Origin: Narthecium ossifragum
Taxonomy: Eukaryota; Streptophyta; Magnoliopsida; Dioscoreales; Nartheciaceae
Reading direction: 5' to 3'
Length of the DNA: 64,000 nt
Assembly (NCBI GenBank): GCA_963920575.1
Contig: OY986971.1
Span: 13,320,492-13,384,491 of the forward strand
Every line of letters starts with the position of its first letter. Positions within the stretch are counted from its first letter, which is position 1. A program made the position numbers and the translations under genes. The notes beneath the pieces are model-generated. The model saw only the letters and a program-made list of their open reading frames with translations. It was not told where the DNA came from and did not search any database. This document shows positions 31,944 through 42,400 of the stretch, piece by piece.

Positions 31944-34595
31944 TGTCACACCCCGACCCAGAAAACCCATCCGAGCCGAGGCGTGAGGGGAAACCTACTC
32001 TATTCATCTCCAGGATGGCGCGATACAAGGCGAAATTAAAGAAAACTTAAACAATGTATTCCAGAGGTGAAACAGAAATTCAATTTACAAATACATAATG
32101 TTGTACTGATCAGACATATGATACAAAATTCTTATACAATAATCTCAAAGGGAAACCTCAAAGAGTTCCAGAATTCCTCAAATATACAAAATTTACAAGA
32201 TCTGCCAAAAATACAACAGTCGATCCTCCAGCAACCTCAAACACCTCTGGATGTAGTCGCGCCACCAAAGCTGATCCGTCGGCTCTACCGAAGAAGAACT
32301 GGCGCCTGCACCTGCAAACGCAGCCCGGGTAGGAGTGACCGATAAGCTCAGTAGGGTTCTACTCTACGACACACTGAAGGGAGGAAAACAACAACAGTGT
32401 TGTCTCCCAGCCTAAGTCTAACGGATGCCACGGGTTCCATAACCCAGTTGATGTCCCAAGGGCTCTTGTCATGAAACCTCTCTCCTGAACAAGTTACCAG
32501 GAGGCCAAGGAACAGTAACATGCAAGATCACCCTTCCCAAGCTGAAATACCAAGCCTTGGGGAACCATGTCGGGAACGCATCAACATCCATCCTTAGCAC
32601 TTGGCTTTGGAAGACAACACGACCTCTAAACCTCAAACAACGATCAGAGTCAACTATCGCAAATCCTCAACACAAAAGATCTGATCAACGATCACCCTAG
32701 TCCTGACTACCCAGCCGCGGTCCTAATGGCTAGATCCGAGCTACCCGAGAGCCTCGGATCGGCGATCAACCCATCGCCCGCCTAACCTCAGATGCCTCTA
32801 ATGCAATCAAGATGCATGCAATGCTCAGGCACAGATAACACGATATAAGCATGCAACAAGATGTCACTAATCATACAGGGCTAGGCATAGCCTACAGCTA
32901 GCCAAAGGGTAAGCATAGCAAAGGCCTCAAATATAGAATATCTATGCTGACCAACAAACATCTGAGCAAAGCATGAATACAGATATACAATAGTCTTCAG
33001 TGCACTCTTGCACCTGACAGACTAAGGTTCCACAGTTACCCCGTAGGTAACTGGCCACACTTATACAATAGCCCTCGGCAACCGCCGGCAAGAGGCTAAG
33101 GTTCCACAATTCCTCATTAGCTAGCACTCATGGCTAACTAATGGTTAGACAATCAAAGAAGCATTTAACTACTATCAAACATGTATTAAATGCGATCAAA
33201 ACCATAGATTTGTCTAAAACGGGAAGTACTCGAATCGATCTTCAAACTCGATAGAAATCCCTTGAAAACACTACAAAATCCATTTAAAAACTTCCCAATA
33301 TGTTTAAAGATCAATCACGATTGAAAGCCATTTGAGAAAGACCAGAAAACACTGTTTAAGGGCCCACGGTCGATGCGACGGTCGATCCGCCGATCGACCG
33401 TGAGGCCACGGTCGATGTCACGGTCGACCGTGAGGCCATCACGAAGAAAACCAAAGGGCGACGGTCGATCCACTCATCGACCCTGGGGAGCCCAAAACCA
33501 AACAGCGCCTGACGGTCGATGCGACGGTCGATGCGACGGTCGACCGTCAGGTAAATGGCGAAAAGAAGAAGATCCCGCGGTCGATCGATTCATCGACCGT
33601 GGGAGTCCAAAATCGCGACAGAGCCCGACGGTCGATGCGACGGTCGATCGGACGGTCGACCGTCAGGCCCAGAAAACGCAAATCAACACTTGACGGTCGA
33701 TCCACCGATCGACCGCCGAACCCCGAAGGAGCATATCTACGCTTGACGGTCGATCCACCGATCGACCGTCGAGCCTCAGGCACAGTTCCTCGGAACAGTG
33801 CCAGAAATCCAATTTCTTGGATTTCAAGGATCGAATCAAGTTGGAAAACAATGAAACTTTGCAAACATGTGTAATTAACGATGGGGAATCCAATGGTGCA
33901 AAGAAATCATATTTTCGACGGTTAAATCTCCAATTTAGGTTAAAATGACCGAAAATCGATAAACGGCGAGAATACGGAAAACCAGCCATTAAAATGCCGA
34001 AGTCGCGGGGTAGGAATACAAGAAACAAGCCACATCACATGTGCTACAAGTTACACAACATTCTAACATGTATTCCTACAGCGAAAGCACATAAAACCTA
34101 TCCTAGGAGAACCCGATCCAAGGATCGAGGTAGAAACACCTACTTGAAGATATAGGGCAGCTCCTCCACGCATCCGTCAACTCCGATCGCCGGAATCCGC
34201 TCCTCGAAAGCCATCCTCCGATGCCCTAGCTCAGCCGGCCGCAGGAGAGAAGGAAGAAGAGAGAAAGAGAAGCCGGAGGAGAGGAAAAAGGAAAGGGTTT
34301 AAATAGAAAGCTGGAATCCATCACAGCCGTCCGATTTGATCTCTCCCGATCGAGCTCCGATCTTCCGATCAGACGCGCCCTAAAGATCCTAATCAAACAC
34401 ATACATCAATCAAAGGCCATGTGTGCAACGCGAGTGTGAAACTGACCACCAGGGAGCATATTTACCAAAATGCCACTGGGGTCAAAAGCAGCGATGCGAT
34501 CAACTGATCGCATCCCAAGGCCAACCGGGCCAAACCACAAACCCAGGCCCTCGACCTAACGCGGTCGGACCAGGTTGGAGGTACGAGTCCTCACA
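31944..34595 (-). mobile_element. Solo LTR, Tekay/Del-type gypsy (2,652 bp)
   Basis: On the minus strand it starts TGTGAGGACTCG at 34595 and ends GGGTCGGGGTGTGACA at 31944. It is flanked by identical CATCC (31939-31943 and 34596-34600), and no internal region is present. It is therefore a solo LTR left by unequal recombination. The first 180 bp match the LTR starts at 43454 and 62171 (ACCTGGTCCGACCG-like, GGTCGAGGG, TTTTGGTAAAT, TTTCACAC, GCACACA). It contains a hairpin array and putative splice sites (separate entries). Confidence 0.9.
33366..33770. repeat. Array of eight hairpin units based on CGGTCGATC / GATCGACCG
   Basis: Eight units, spaced roughly 45-65 bp apart, each contain an inverted repeat such as ACGGTCGATC-CACC-GATCGACCGT. 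Some units carry extra GACGGTCGATGC words. Spacers between units diverge more than the stems. Frames are open on both strands as a by-product. Confidence 0.85.
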
Positions 34596-34890
34596 CATCC
34601 CATCTGTCTCATCTCCCTCTCTGTTCTCTCATCTCTCTCTTCTATGTTCTCTCATTTCTCATCTCCCTCTCTTCTATGTTCTCTCATCCCCAACGGCCGA
34701 TGTTCTCTCATCCCCGACGGTCGATGGCCGACGGAGATGCCATCACCCGTTGCCATTGGCCACGCCCCCCTCTACCGACTACCGGCTCCGTCGCCCACGC
34801 CCACGCCCACGCGCCCCTCTACCGGCTGGTCCGGCTCCGTCATCCGTCGGCCACGCCCACACGTGACACGCCCCCTCCGCCTCCTCAACC

Positions 34891-35286
34891 GGCGTCAAGA
34901 ACTCCTTCGCCAACACTGGCGCCCTCGTCACCTGCGTCAAGAACTTCCCAGAGAGCCGCAGCGCCGTGTTCTGCCTCCTCAAGGGCTTCGTCGGCCTCAG
35001 CGGCGCCATCTTCACACAGCTCTACCTCGCCTTCTACAGCGACGGCATCAAGTCACTCATCCTCCTCATCGCCTGGCTCCCGGCCGCCATCTCCATCGTC
35101 TTCGTCAGCACCATCCACGTCATGAAGGTCGTGCGCCAGCCCAACGAGTTCAAGGTCTTCTGCTCCCTGCTCTACATGTCCCTCGCCCGCACCGGCTATC
35201 TCATGGTCGTCATCATCCTCGAGAAGAAGCTGCCCTTCTCCAACCGGCGGACTGAGAGTGAGGAAGATCACGAGAGAGATGGCTAG
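34891..35286 (+). pseudogene. Captured fragment of a nodulin-like / NFD4-like MFS transporter gene
   Basis: The translation reads [20 protein letters not shown], then [34 protein letters not shown] and [14 protein letters not shown]. It ends with a hydrophobic segment ([17 protein letters not shown]). This is the third to sixth membrane-segment region of plant nodulin-like major-facilitator proteins (NFD4-like), normally around 550-600 aa. There is no start codon with the family N-terminus; the frame runs out into element sequence and stops at 35286. Codon use is GC-rich and the frame is intact, so capture is relatively recent. It lies wholly inside the PIF-like element. Confidence 0.82.
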
Positions 35287-35665
35287 TGGTGAGGAGAAGA
35301 AGCTCTGGTGAGGAGGAGAAGAAGCTGGTGAGGAGATGAAGCTCTGGCTAGGGTTCTCCGCGCGGATGAAAAAGGATGGAAAACCATTTGAGAAATCGAC
35401 TGGAAAAATTGGCTTGAATGTGTTTCTGACCAAATTTTGGCCAGAAACAATTCACTGGAATGAGGGTGAATGGAATGGATCTGGAATGCATTTGGGATGG
35501 AATGGAATCCATTCCAGTGAAACAAACACCCTAAGGGCTAGAATGGCATTCCATTCCAACCTCCATTCCAGCCAAACAAACAACCCCTTAGTGGAAGGGA
35601 GTTATTGGGTGATTATTGGAGTGGGGTTGGTAGTTACCCTACCAAGTGGTAGGGGACAACACTAG

Positions 35666-35860
35666 TATTATAAAAGGAAGAGCGGTTTTTCAAATGTCTC
35701 AACTATAAGACATAAACAACGGTTGTGATTTATCTTCAAACATATACAACGGTCTAGATTCCATCATCAACATCAAGATTCCCACTCCAAAATTTAAATT
35801 CCTGCCCAAAATTTTCACCAAGCTATGATTCTCCCACCAATTTTTGAATTGAGAGAGAGA
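35666..35860 (-). repeat. Dispersed repeat, copy 2 (inverted partner of 5696-5880)
   Basis: Begins at the Helitron 3' junction with AAAAGGAAGAGCGG and continues through AATGTCTCAACTATAAGACA and GATTCCCACTCC, to a GA microsatellite. It is the inverse of 5696-5880. The following 35870-36055 is CT-rich without a gene. Confidence 0.65.
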
Positions 35861-36055
35861 GAGGGACGGGGTATGACTGAAGAAAGCTGGCCATCCTATC
35901 CCCCTCCACTCATCTCCCATCTCCCTCTCTCACTCTCGCTCTCACTCTCCCTTCTCTTCGCCCTACGCCGTCGACCTCACCTCACACCGTTGACCATCTC
36001 CCATCTCCCATCCCCCATCCCCCTCTCTCACTCTCTCTTCCCTTACCTCGCTAGG

Positions 36056-38288
36056 TGTGAGGACCTGCCCCTCTACCCCTGTGGCTCGTTGTAAACCGCA
36101 ATGACAATTTGGTAAATTACGCCTTGTTGGTTTGTTCCACACCCGCGTGTGCACACACTAACCTTGGTTGTGTTAGTGTTTGATTATAAAGGTTAGGTGG
36201 ACCCAGGATCAAAAGATCCGGGCTTGGGCTTAAGTTTTAGCCCGAGTCTAGCTTTCTGCACCTAAAGGATCGATATTTCCTTCCTAGAAGATCGATCTTT
36301 TGGTGCCAGAAAGTCAAGGTGTGATCGTCATGAAGGATCGATCCTTCCTCTTTGAAAGATCGATCTTTCATAGGTCGGTTCATTTGTCTATAAAAACGGA
36401 CGTAACATTTTTCCTTGAATCCCTTTTGAAATCCGCGTTCTTGAGCTCAGATCGGCCGAATTTCGGAGAGATTTTGGACGATCCAAGGCTTAGCAGCTGA
36501 GATTGAAGTAGATATTGCCTAGGTAGGGATCCTACCTATGTTTGTTTTCCGGTTTTGTGAGTTTTGAGTTGATCGTGATTTGTTTCGCTTATATCTCACT
36601 GAATACATGTCAGTTTATAGTATTTCCACCGGTTTTGGACTCGTGGTCCTTCGTACTACCAGATCCCAGGGTTTTGTGGGATTTGGTGGAGTTTTTCGAC
36701 GGTATTTCTCGCCGGAGGTTTGCCGGAGAACCCAACAAGATCGATCTTTCTTGGAGAAAGATCGATCCTTCTTTGTTGGTCATGCTGAACGCGATGAAGG
36801 ATCGATCATCTGGTTGGAGATGATCGATCGCGTGCCTTGGGTAGCATGGGATCCCCTTTGTCGCGAGGAGGATCGATCTTCCTGGGAGGAAGGATCGATC
36901 TTCCTTGGCGCGACAAAGAAGATGTCCTCTATCGCGAGGATGATCAATCTTCCTGGGAGGAAGGATCGATCATCCTTGGCATGATATGGAAGGATGCTCT
37001 CTGTAGCACTGATGATCGATCTTCCTGGAAGGAAGGATCGATCATCTTTGGCTCGACAGGGAAGGAAGCTCTCTGTTACTGGGAAGATCGATCCTTCCTT
37101 AGGGAAAGGATCGATCTCTTGAGGACAGAGAGGGATTTTTTTCTCGGTTTTGCCCGCGAGGCTTTGTATGTTTAGTTTTCCTTATAGCTTTATATCTTGT
37201 ACATACTCTTAAGCATGTTAGCCCCATATTAGGGGCAGTGGTGAACCAGGGGAGTGATTACTCATGGGGTGTTTAGGATAAGCGGGCGAGTGGGCCTACA
37301 ACTTTCCTTAGCCTTGCATGCCGGCATGTGCCGAGGGCTTTTACCTCCGTGGTTTGTCTTTGTTGCTTGCGGGGCTGCTTCCCGATGTAGGTTGTTGGTG
37401 GACTGACTGGCAGTTGGTGGTGTACCACTGCAGCAGTCCCAGACCTTAAATAACTGTTCACCACCCCGGGGCGGCAGTGTGCCGAGCCCAGACCGTGTTA
37501 TGCTATCATCACATATTGTTGCATGCCTTAACTGTTTATATGCATATGTTCATCGCATACATCTCTGTTGTGCATTAGTTGCATGGTTAGGGCGTGGGCG
37601 ATCTGTGGGTCACCGTCCCGAGGTTGGGTAGTTTGGACCCGGTTTGAATTGTGGTGTACAGTCAAATTCGATGATAGGCCTAGATGACTGGTACACCTGT
37701 TGCTTGATGATTGTAGAGGTCGTGACAGCCTTGAGTCGGATGCTGAGGTGTAGCTGGTGTCCCAATGTGTTGACCCTTGAGTAGAGGAGTTGCCTACTCA
37801 GCGGTGCAATTTCCCGCATGCAGTGTCGTTCCCTGCTTGTGGGGCAGCAGTGTTAGTTTCTACTTAATGAGTGTAACCTGACATGTGACCAGTTCTTCTG
37901 GAAGACCATGATCGTGGGCCTCAGGGACACGCAGTGGAGTTATGGGGCCTCTATATACACCCAGATCTTACTTGCGGCATCGTCAGGCGGAGTTTGAGAG
38001 GTGGTGATCTTTTACAACTTTAAACCTATGTTAGTTAGTCTCCTACAAGAGTTAAATGTTGTATTTGAATCTTCCCCTCTCCGAGGATATGTATATTAAA
38101 TTCACTTGGGGTTTGTAATCTTGGGTTCGATGTTTATTCAATTATTATTGTTTAAATTGAGGGTGTTTTGGTGAACTGCTAGGGAGACCAATAGGTTAGA
38201 GGGAACCCTCGCCAAATTTTCCGCGTTCCGTTAGGTTCCGGTTCTCGTCGTCGGGCCAGGTTGGGCTTTCGCGGGTCGGGGCGGGACA
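36056..38288 (+). repeat. LTR A, 5' LTR of a Tekay/Del-type gypsy element (2,233 bp)
   Basis: Starts TGTGAGGACCTGCCCC and ends GGTCGGGGCGGGACA, followed three bases later by an initiator-Met PBS. Its first 120 bp share GGTAAATTAC, CACACC and GTGCACACAC with the other Tekay-type LTRs here, but the body has diverged strongly. It has a hairpin array (36268-37115), a putative donor (CTAG|GTAGGG at 36523) and acceptor (CGCATGCAG ending 37823). Confidence 0.8.
36268..37115. repeat. Array of about eight hairpin units based on GATCGATC
   Basis: Repeated units such as GATCGATCTTCC-TGGGA-GGAAGGATCGATC form stems with short loops. The core GATCGATC is itself palindromic. Units in the second half recur every 60-75 bp; two lie upstream of the putative donor at 36523 and the rest downstream. 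Open frames here (e.g. repeats of EDRSSWEEGSI) reflect the unit and are not considered genes. Confidence 0.85.
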
Positions 38289-38291
38289 GCT

Positions 38292-38302
38292 TGGTATCAG
38301 AG
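38292..38302 (+). other. Primer-binding site, initiator tRNA-Met type
   Basis: TGGTATCAGAG three bases after LTR A marks the start of the internal region of the Tekay-type element. Confidence 0.9.
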
Positions 38303-38617
38303 TATAGGTTGTAAATCCCAGGGTTAGGATCAGGTTTCGGTTGAGATTGAGCGTGGAATAGGTTAGTTCTATGTCTAGAACATCCGTGCATGCTCCTTTT
38401 GATGTGTTGTGCTTTTTCCGCTTTCTGTTTGTACTGTTTGTTTTGCGGCTTCTGACGAGTGAACGCTCGTTTGTCGTTGGTGATTGTGCAGATGTCGGGA
38501 GCTCGAGACCGATCTATAGTTGTCGGTCGGGGCGGGGCACGACCCTGTCGGCCCGCTTGACCAAACAGGGAGGTCCATGTTAGGACGATATGAGCTAGAC
38601 GGACTGAGCCATCACCA

Positions 38618-39461
38618 GTGACGGTTTCGGTCGCACGGGAGGAGACTCTTCTCGACGAGGAGAGGGTTCTCGCTCCAGTCGACGGGCGGGCCGTGGTGGC
38701 GGTCATGATGGATTTTCAACGGCTGAACCCGCCTAGGTTCAGCGGTGAGACTAGGGATCCGACCATAGCAGACGGCTGGCTCCGAGGAGTCACGCGCGTG
38801 CTCGACGCTCTCTTCGTCGAGGATGACCAGATCCGGATCACCCTCGCGGCGTGCCAGTTCGATGGGGACGCTCTTGACTGGTGGTGCACCGCCCAGCACA
38901 CTAGTGGTGGAGAGGAGCCGATGTGGGAGGAGTTCAGAGCGTTGTTCTTGGACGCATACTTTCCGGAGAATACGCGTGACGCTCTGTCTCACGAGTACCA
39001 GTCCCTTCAGCAGGGTACTCGCTCAGTGCAGCCGTATATATGCCACCCGGTTTGCTCACTTGGTCCGTTTCGCGGGGGCAGTAGCAGTAGATCCAGTGGC
39101 CAGGGCACGACAGTTCGAGTGGGGTCTTCGTCCAGAGATCAGCCGGCAGACGTGTTCCCACCATTTCCAGACGCACTCAGCAGTTCTGAACTACGCCTTA
39201 GTAGTGGAGGCGCAGTTGCGGGACGAGAGGTGTCGGGCAGTTCCACCGACATCCTCTACCAGTGTACCACAGAGACCCCAATTCAGAGGGGGATTCGGCA
39301 GGGGCCACCAGCGGCGTCCGCGACACTTCCAGCAGCAGTCGCCGCGCCCACAGCAGTTTCAGCTACAGCTACCGAGCCCAGCAGGCCAGTTTCTCCTGAC
39401 AGCCGGGCTTTTTGGGCAGGCTCCGTCAGGGGGAGGCCAGTGGCAGCAACATGATTTTTAA
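38618..39461 (+). pseudogene. Gag of Tekay/Del-type element A (one frameshift)
   Basis: Contains the gag domain (MDFQRLNPPRFSGETRDP, WLRGVTRVLDALFVEDDQI, ALDWWCTAQHT, EFRALFLDAYFPENTRDALS). After a frameshift near 39036 it continues in the next frame (RARQFEWGLRPEIS, YALVVEAQLRDE), ending in a Gln/Arg-rich tail. No CCHC knuckle is seen before the sequence changes at about 39462. Family assignment is from the gag pattern and long LTRs. Confidence 0.85.
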
Positions 39462-42400
39462 TGTGGAATGGGATAGTTCTAGGTCTAGAACATCCTTGCA
39501 TGGTTGTTTGCGATCGTGTGATATGTTTCCGCTTTGTTGATTGTTGCTTGTTTTGTTGTTTTCCGGTCGTGGCATGACGTCTCATGAGGAGATGTGCATG
39601 CACGCCGGTGTCGTCCGTTCCCTCGCCTGACAGTGTCTCCCCCCGTGCTGGAGATGAGTGAGTAGGGAATAGGATGTGTCGCCTTTATACTCTTGGAATC
39701 CTGAGAGGTGGACCCGATGTGGTCCAGGGGCGATGTTGGAGATCCTTCGACAGTAGAGGACTGATTGAAGGAGGTGTCCAGGATCCCGGATGTTTTGGAC
39801 ATCCTGGAGTATCGTTTGCTTGAGAAGTCTTTGTTTTCTTGCCTTCCTAGGAAGCGATGTGTAGTGGCGCTTGTCGGGGCCACTAGGGACATTGTTGGTT
39901 GTGTGTTGAGAACAGTTCGCGTACTGTTCTTTGACACCTACCCTTGGAGGGTGGTGTAGTTGGGAGTACCTTCCTCTGTTCTTGGTACTCGCACCGCGTG
40001 GCAGTACGCGGGTTGGTTGGATCACCTGGTTCGGTATGCTGGAGCGACAGCGGGGGACGCCTTGGACTGTACTCCGGATACTGAGACAGATGACTTGAGG
40101 GTTGACATCGGACTGTTGGTCGGTGGTCATGGTGAGTTTCGGGGTTGTCGTTTCTGCTTCTTAGGAACGACAGAGTAAACGACAGGGTAGCCGTTGGTAG
40201 ATGCAGTGGTTTCAGCATCAACGACAGCAGTGGCAGCAGCAGTGTCGTTCCAGTCCTTTGAGAGGTAGCATGGACCGCCAGACTGAGAGGAAATCCACAG
40301 GGTGCTCGAGTGCTAGCCGCCGGGTGCCTTTTCGTCGACGGTGCTGGTTGTGAAGGGTGCGAGACACTTACCGCATAGCAGTCGGGCATGACGCATGGCG
40401 TGAAGCAGAGCAGTGGGTTGATGCCTCAGCTGGGGCAGGTACCTATGGCAGACGCGGGAATTCAGATTCCAAATAGAGCCTTGCCGGAGACGAGGCAACA
40501 ACCAGTCTTACCAGAATTTCACGCACTTCTTGGTAGGGAGCACATTCAGCAGCAGCCCGTTTCAGAGCCACCTTCCTCCAGCTTTCAGCTTTCAGCTTGC
40601 AGCTTCAGTCTTCAGCTTTCGGTGTGTCTTGCGGCTCATGGTTTTCTTGTGGCGCTGGGTGTTTCTCCCTTGTGACTTGTCCCCGTGCAGCTATGTTGGC
40701 TTGGGACTGGAGTCGGGTGTGGCTTTGGGAGTAGCCACCGATTTGGAACAAGAGCTTGGGTTGGTTGCTCTTGTCGGGGCGTTTTCTAGAGGTTGGAGAT
40801 CTCTAGGTGTCCGTCGCCCACATGTGGGACACGTTGGGGTTCGACGGCTTCCTCGGTTTGCGCTGGTTGGTCGCGCATCGAGTTGTGTTTGTTGACCGTG
40901 GGAAGGTGTTGTGGGTACACCTGACGGCGTTGTTTTGCTCTCGTTGAAGGTCGTGGGTTGGCGCGTCTTCTGGTTGTCGAGAGCTGGGGTTGTTCACCAA
41001 TCTGTGGTGAACTCCTCCCTCTTTTGTTTTGAGGGTGCTCGGGAGGGCAGGTGTTCCCTCGTGTTGTTGTTTGTGCAGCTATCCTTTTGAGGAGCTTCCA
41101 GAATATTTCGCCTTCGCGGGATTGTCGAGTTTGGACTCGAGATTCGTTCGAGGTAATTCAACCAGTGTCTTCAGTGAACGCGTCGCAGAGACCTTAGGGC
41201 CGAGTAGGCCGGGCCGTAATTGGGGCAGATGCAACCGTCGAGGATGGGTGTTCGCTCTTCCGGATCGTGAGCAGCTGGACCGCGTGCAGCAGTTTCCGTT
41301 GTCTCAGCAGCTACATCAGTAGGTTGTCCCCGAACCTTCCGTTCTCCGAGGAGTACGTGCCCGTTGCAGTGCATCGCCGAGATACTCGTCAGCTCAGAGT
41401 TTTGTCGACCTTCTCGTAGGTCGGACTTCCCACCAGCTACAATCAGATAAAGATTCGGGATTGCGACATTCCGATGACAGCTTTCAGTACGAGGTACGGG
41501 TTGTGTCATCGGCAGGCAGATTTGTTGATCTAGCTGAGCTAGAGATAGATATGCGACAACAGAGGTCGAAGACGGTTTCGAGATTCAGCAGAGGCATCTC
41601 CAGAACCGCAGGACCGTTGACCAGATTGACCAGGACACCGGAGCTCTTGTCTTAAAGTCACTACGTCAGTGCCTTTAAGGGTGATAGCAACTAGTAGTTG
41701 CTAGAAAGGTCTCGACCTTTCGGGTATATCACCTTTCAGCTTAGGCTAATGCCGTATATGTTACCTCGAGCAGATGGGCCAGAGTGATTAGAGCAACTTT
41801 AGTGGCAGTGACAACCCATTAGTAACGGAGATGGAGTCAGTTATCCAGTTTAGACAACACTAATTACCACTCAGAAGATGTCTGTATGTTAGTCCAGAGT
41901 GATGGTGATGTGAAGCGACGACACGAATCTTACGGAGGTCCGTGCCCATATTGATGCCCAGCGTGTAGATGAGAGTCAGACAGCGTCAGCAGGCAGCATG
42001 TTGTGTTTCAGAGGCCGAGCCTCAGTTCTAGAGTTGTACAATGATGGCGTGCAAGCGTCCTGCTCATTTTCCCTTGTAGGCCACTTCGGAGGCATGGTGG
42101 TATGTCGTGACCGTCATCAGCGTTGGTAGCACGAGATGCAGAGTTCGTCCCCACTACTTCACCTGTCAGGAGGTGAAGGCGGAGCGTCAGCAGGTAGCAG
42201 ACCCATTGTAGCTTTTCCAGTGTCAGCGAAAGTGGAAGCATAGCATGGCGGATGTCATCACCAGATTGCAGAAGACTTAGAGAGGACGATCCATATCTCG
42301 GAGGACATGCTTAGGGCATGTGTCCTTGATGCAGTAGGCAGCTGGGAGGAGTACGTCGCTTTGCTGGAGTCCGTCTACTTCAGCAGTCATCAGTCCAGAC

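Larger units (their letters stand above)
31235..35587. mobile_element. PIF/Harbinger-like element carrying a captured gene fragment, itself hit by a solo LTR
   Basis: The left end is GGGGGCGTTTGTTTCG and the right end, read inverted, is GGGGTTGTTTGTTTGG. TTA flanks both (31232-31234 and 35588-35590). Subterminal regions on both sides are rich in GGAATGGAATG. The neighbouring mini-Helitron reads GGGGGGGTTAGTGGGGAGTT where this one reads GGGGGTTTA...element...TTAGTGGAAGGGAGTT, which supports the TTA insertion site. No transposase is present. A second inner terminus-like motif (35520-35534) suggests end duplication. Confidence 0.55.
31125..35665 (+). mobile_element. Helitron-like element split by a PIF/Harbinger insertion
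   Basis: The 5' end is TCAGCATGATTATAAG preceded by A. The 3' end has a perfect 8-bp stem CCCTACCA-AG-TGGTAGGG, a short spacer, then CTAG followed by T, so the insertion lies between A and T as expected for Helitrons. There is no Rep/helicase. Without the nested insertion the element would be about 190 bp, like its neighbour. Class is inferred from end structure only. Confidence 0.55.

Noticed and set aside
33373..34028. Open frames of 60-120 codons through the hairpin array of the solo LTR
   Set aside because: Repeat units without stops; the Arg/Asp-rich translations repeat with the unit and match no known protein.
36580..37175. Open frames with repeated EDRSSWEEGSI-like units
   Set aside because: Translation of the GATCGATC hairpin units, spanning a putative LTR intron; not considered a gene.
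38290..38303. tRNA-like sequence TGGTATCAGAG
   Set aside because: It is the primer-binding site complementary to initiator tRNA-Met next to an LTR, not a tRNA gene; no cloverleaf is present.
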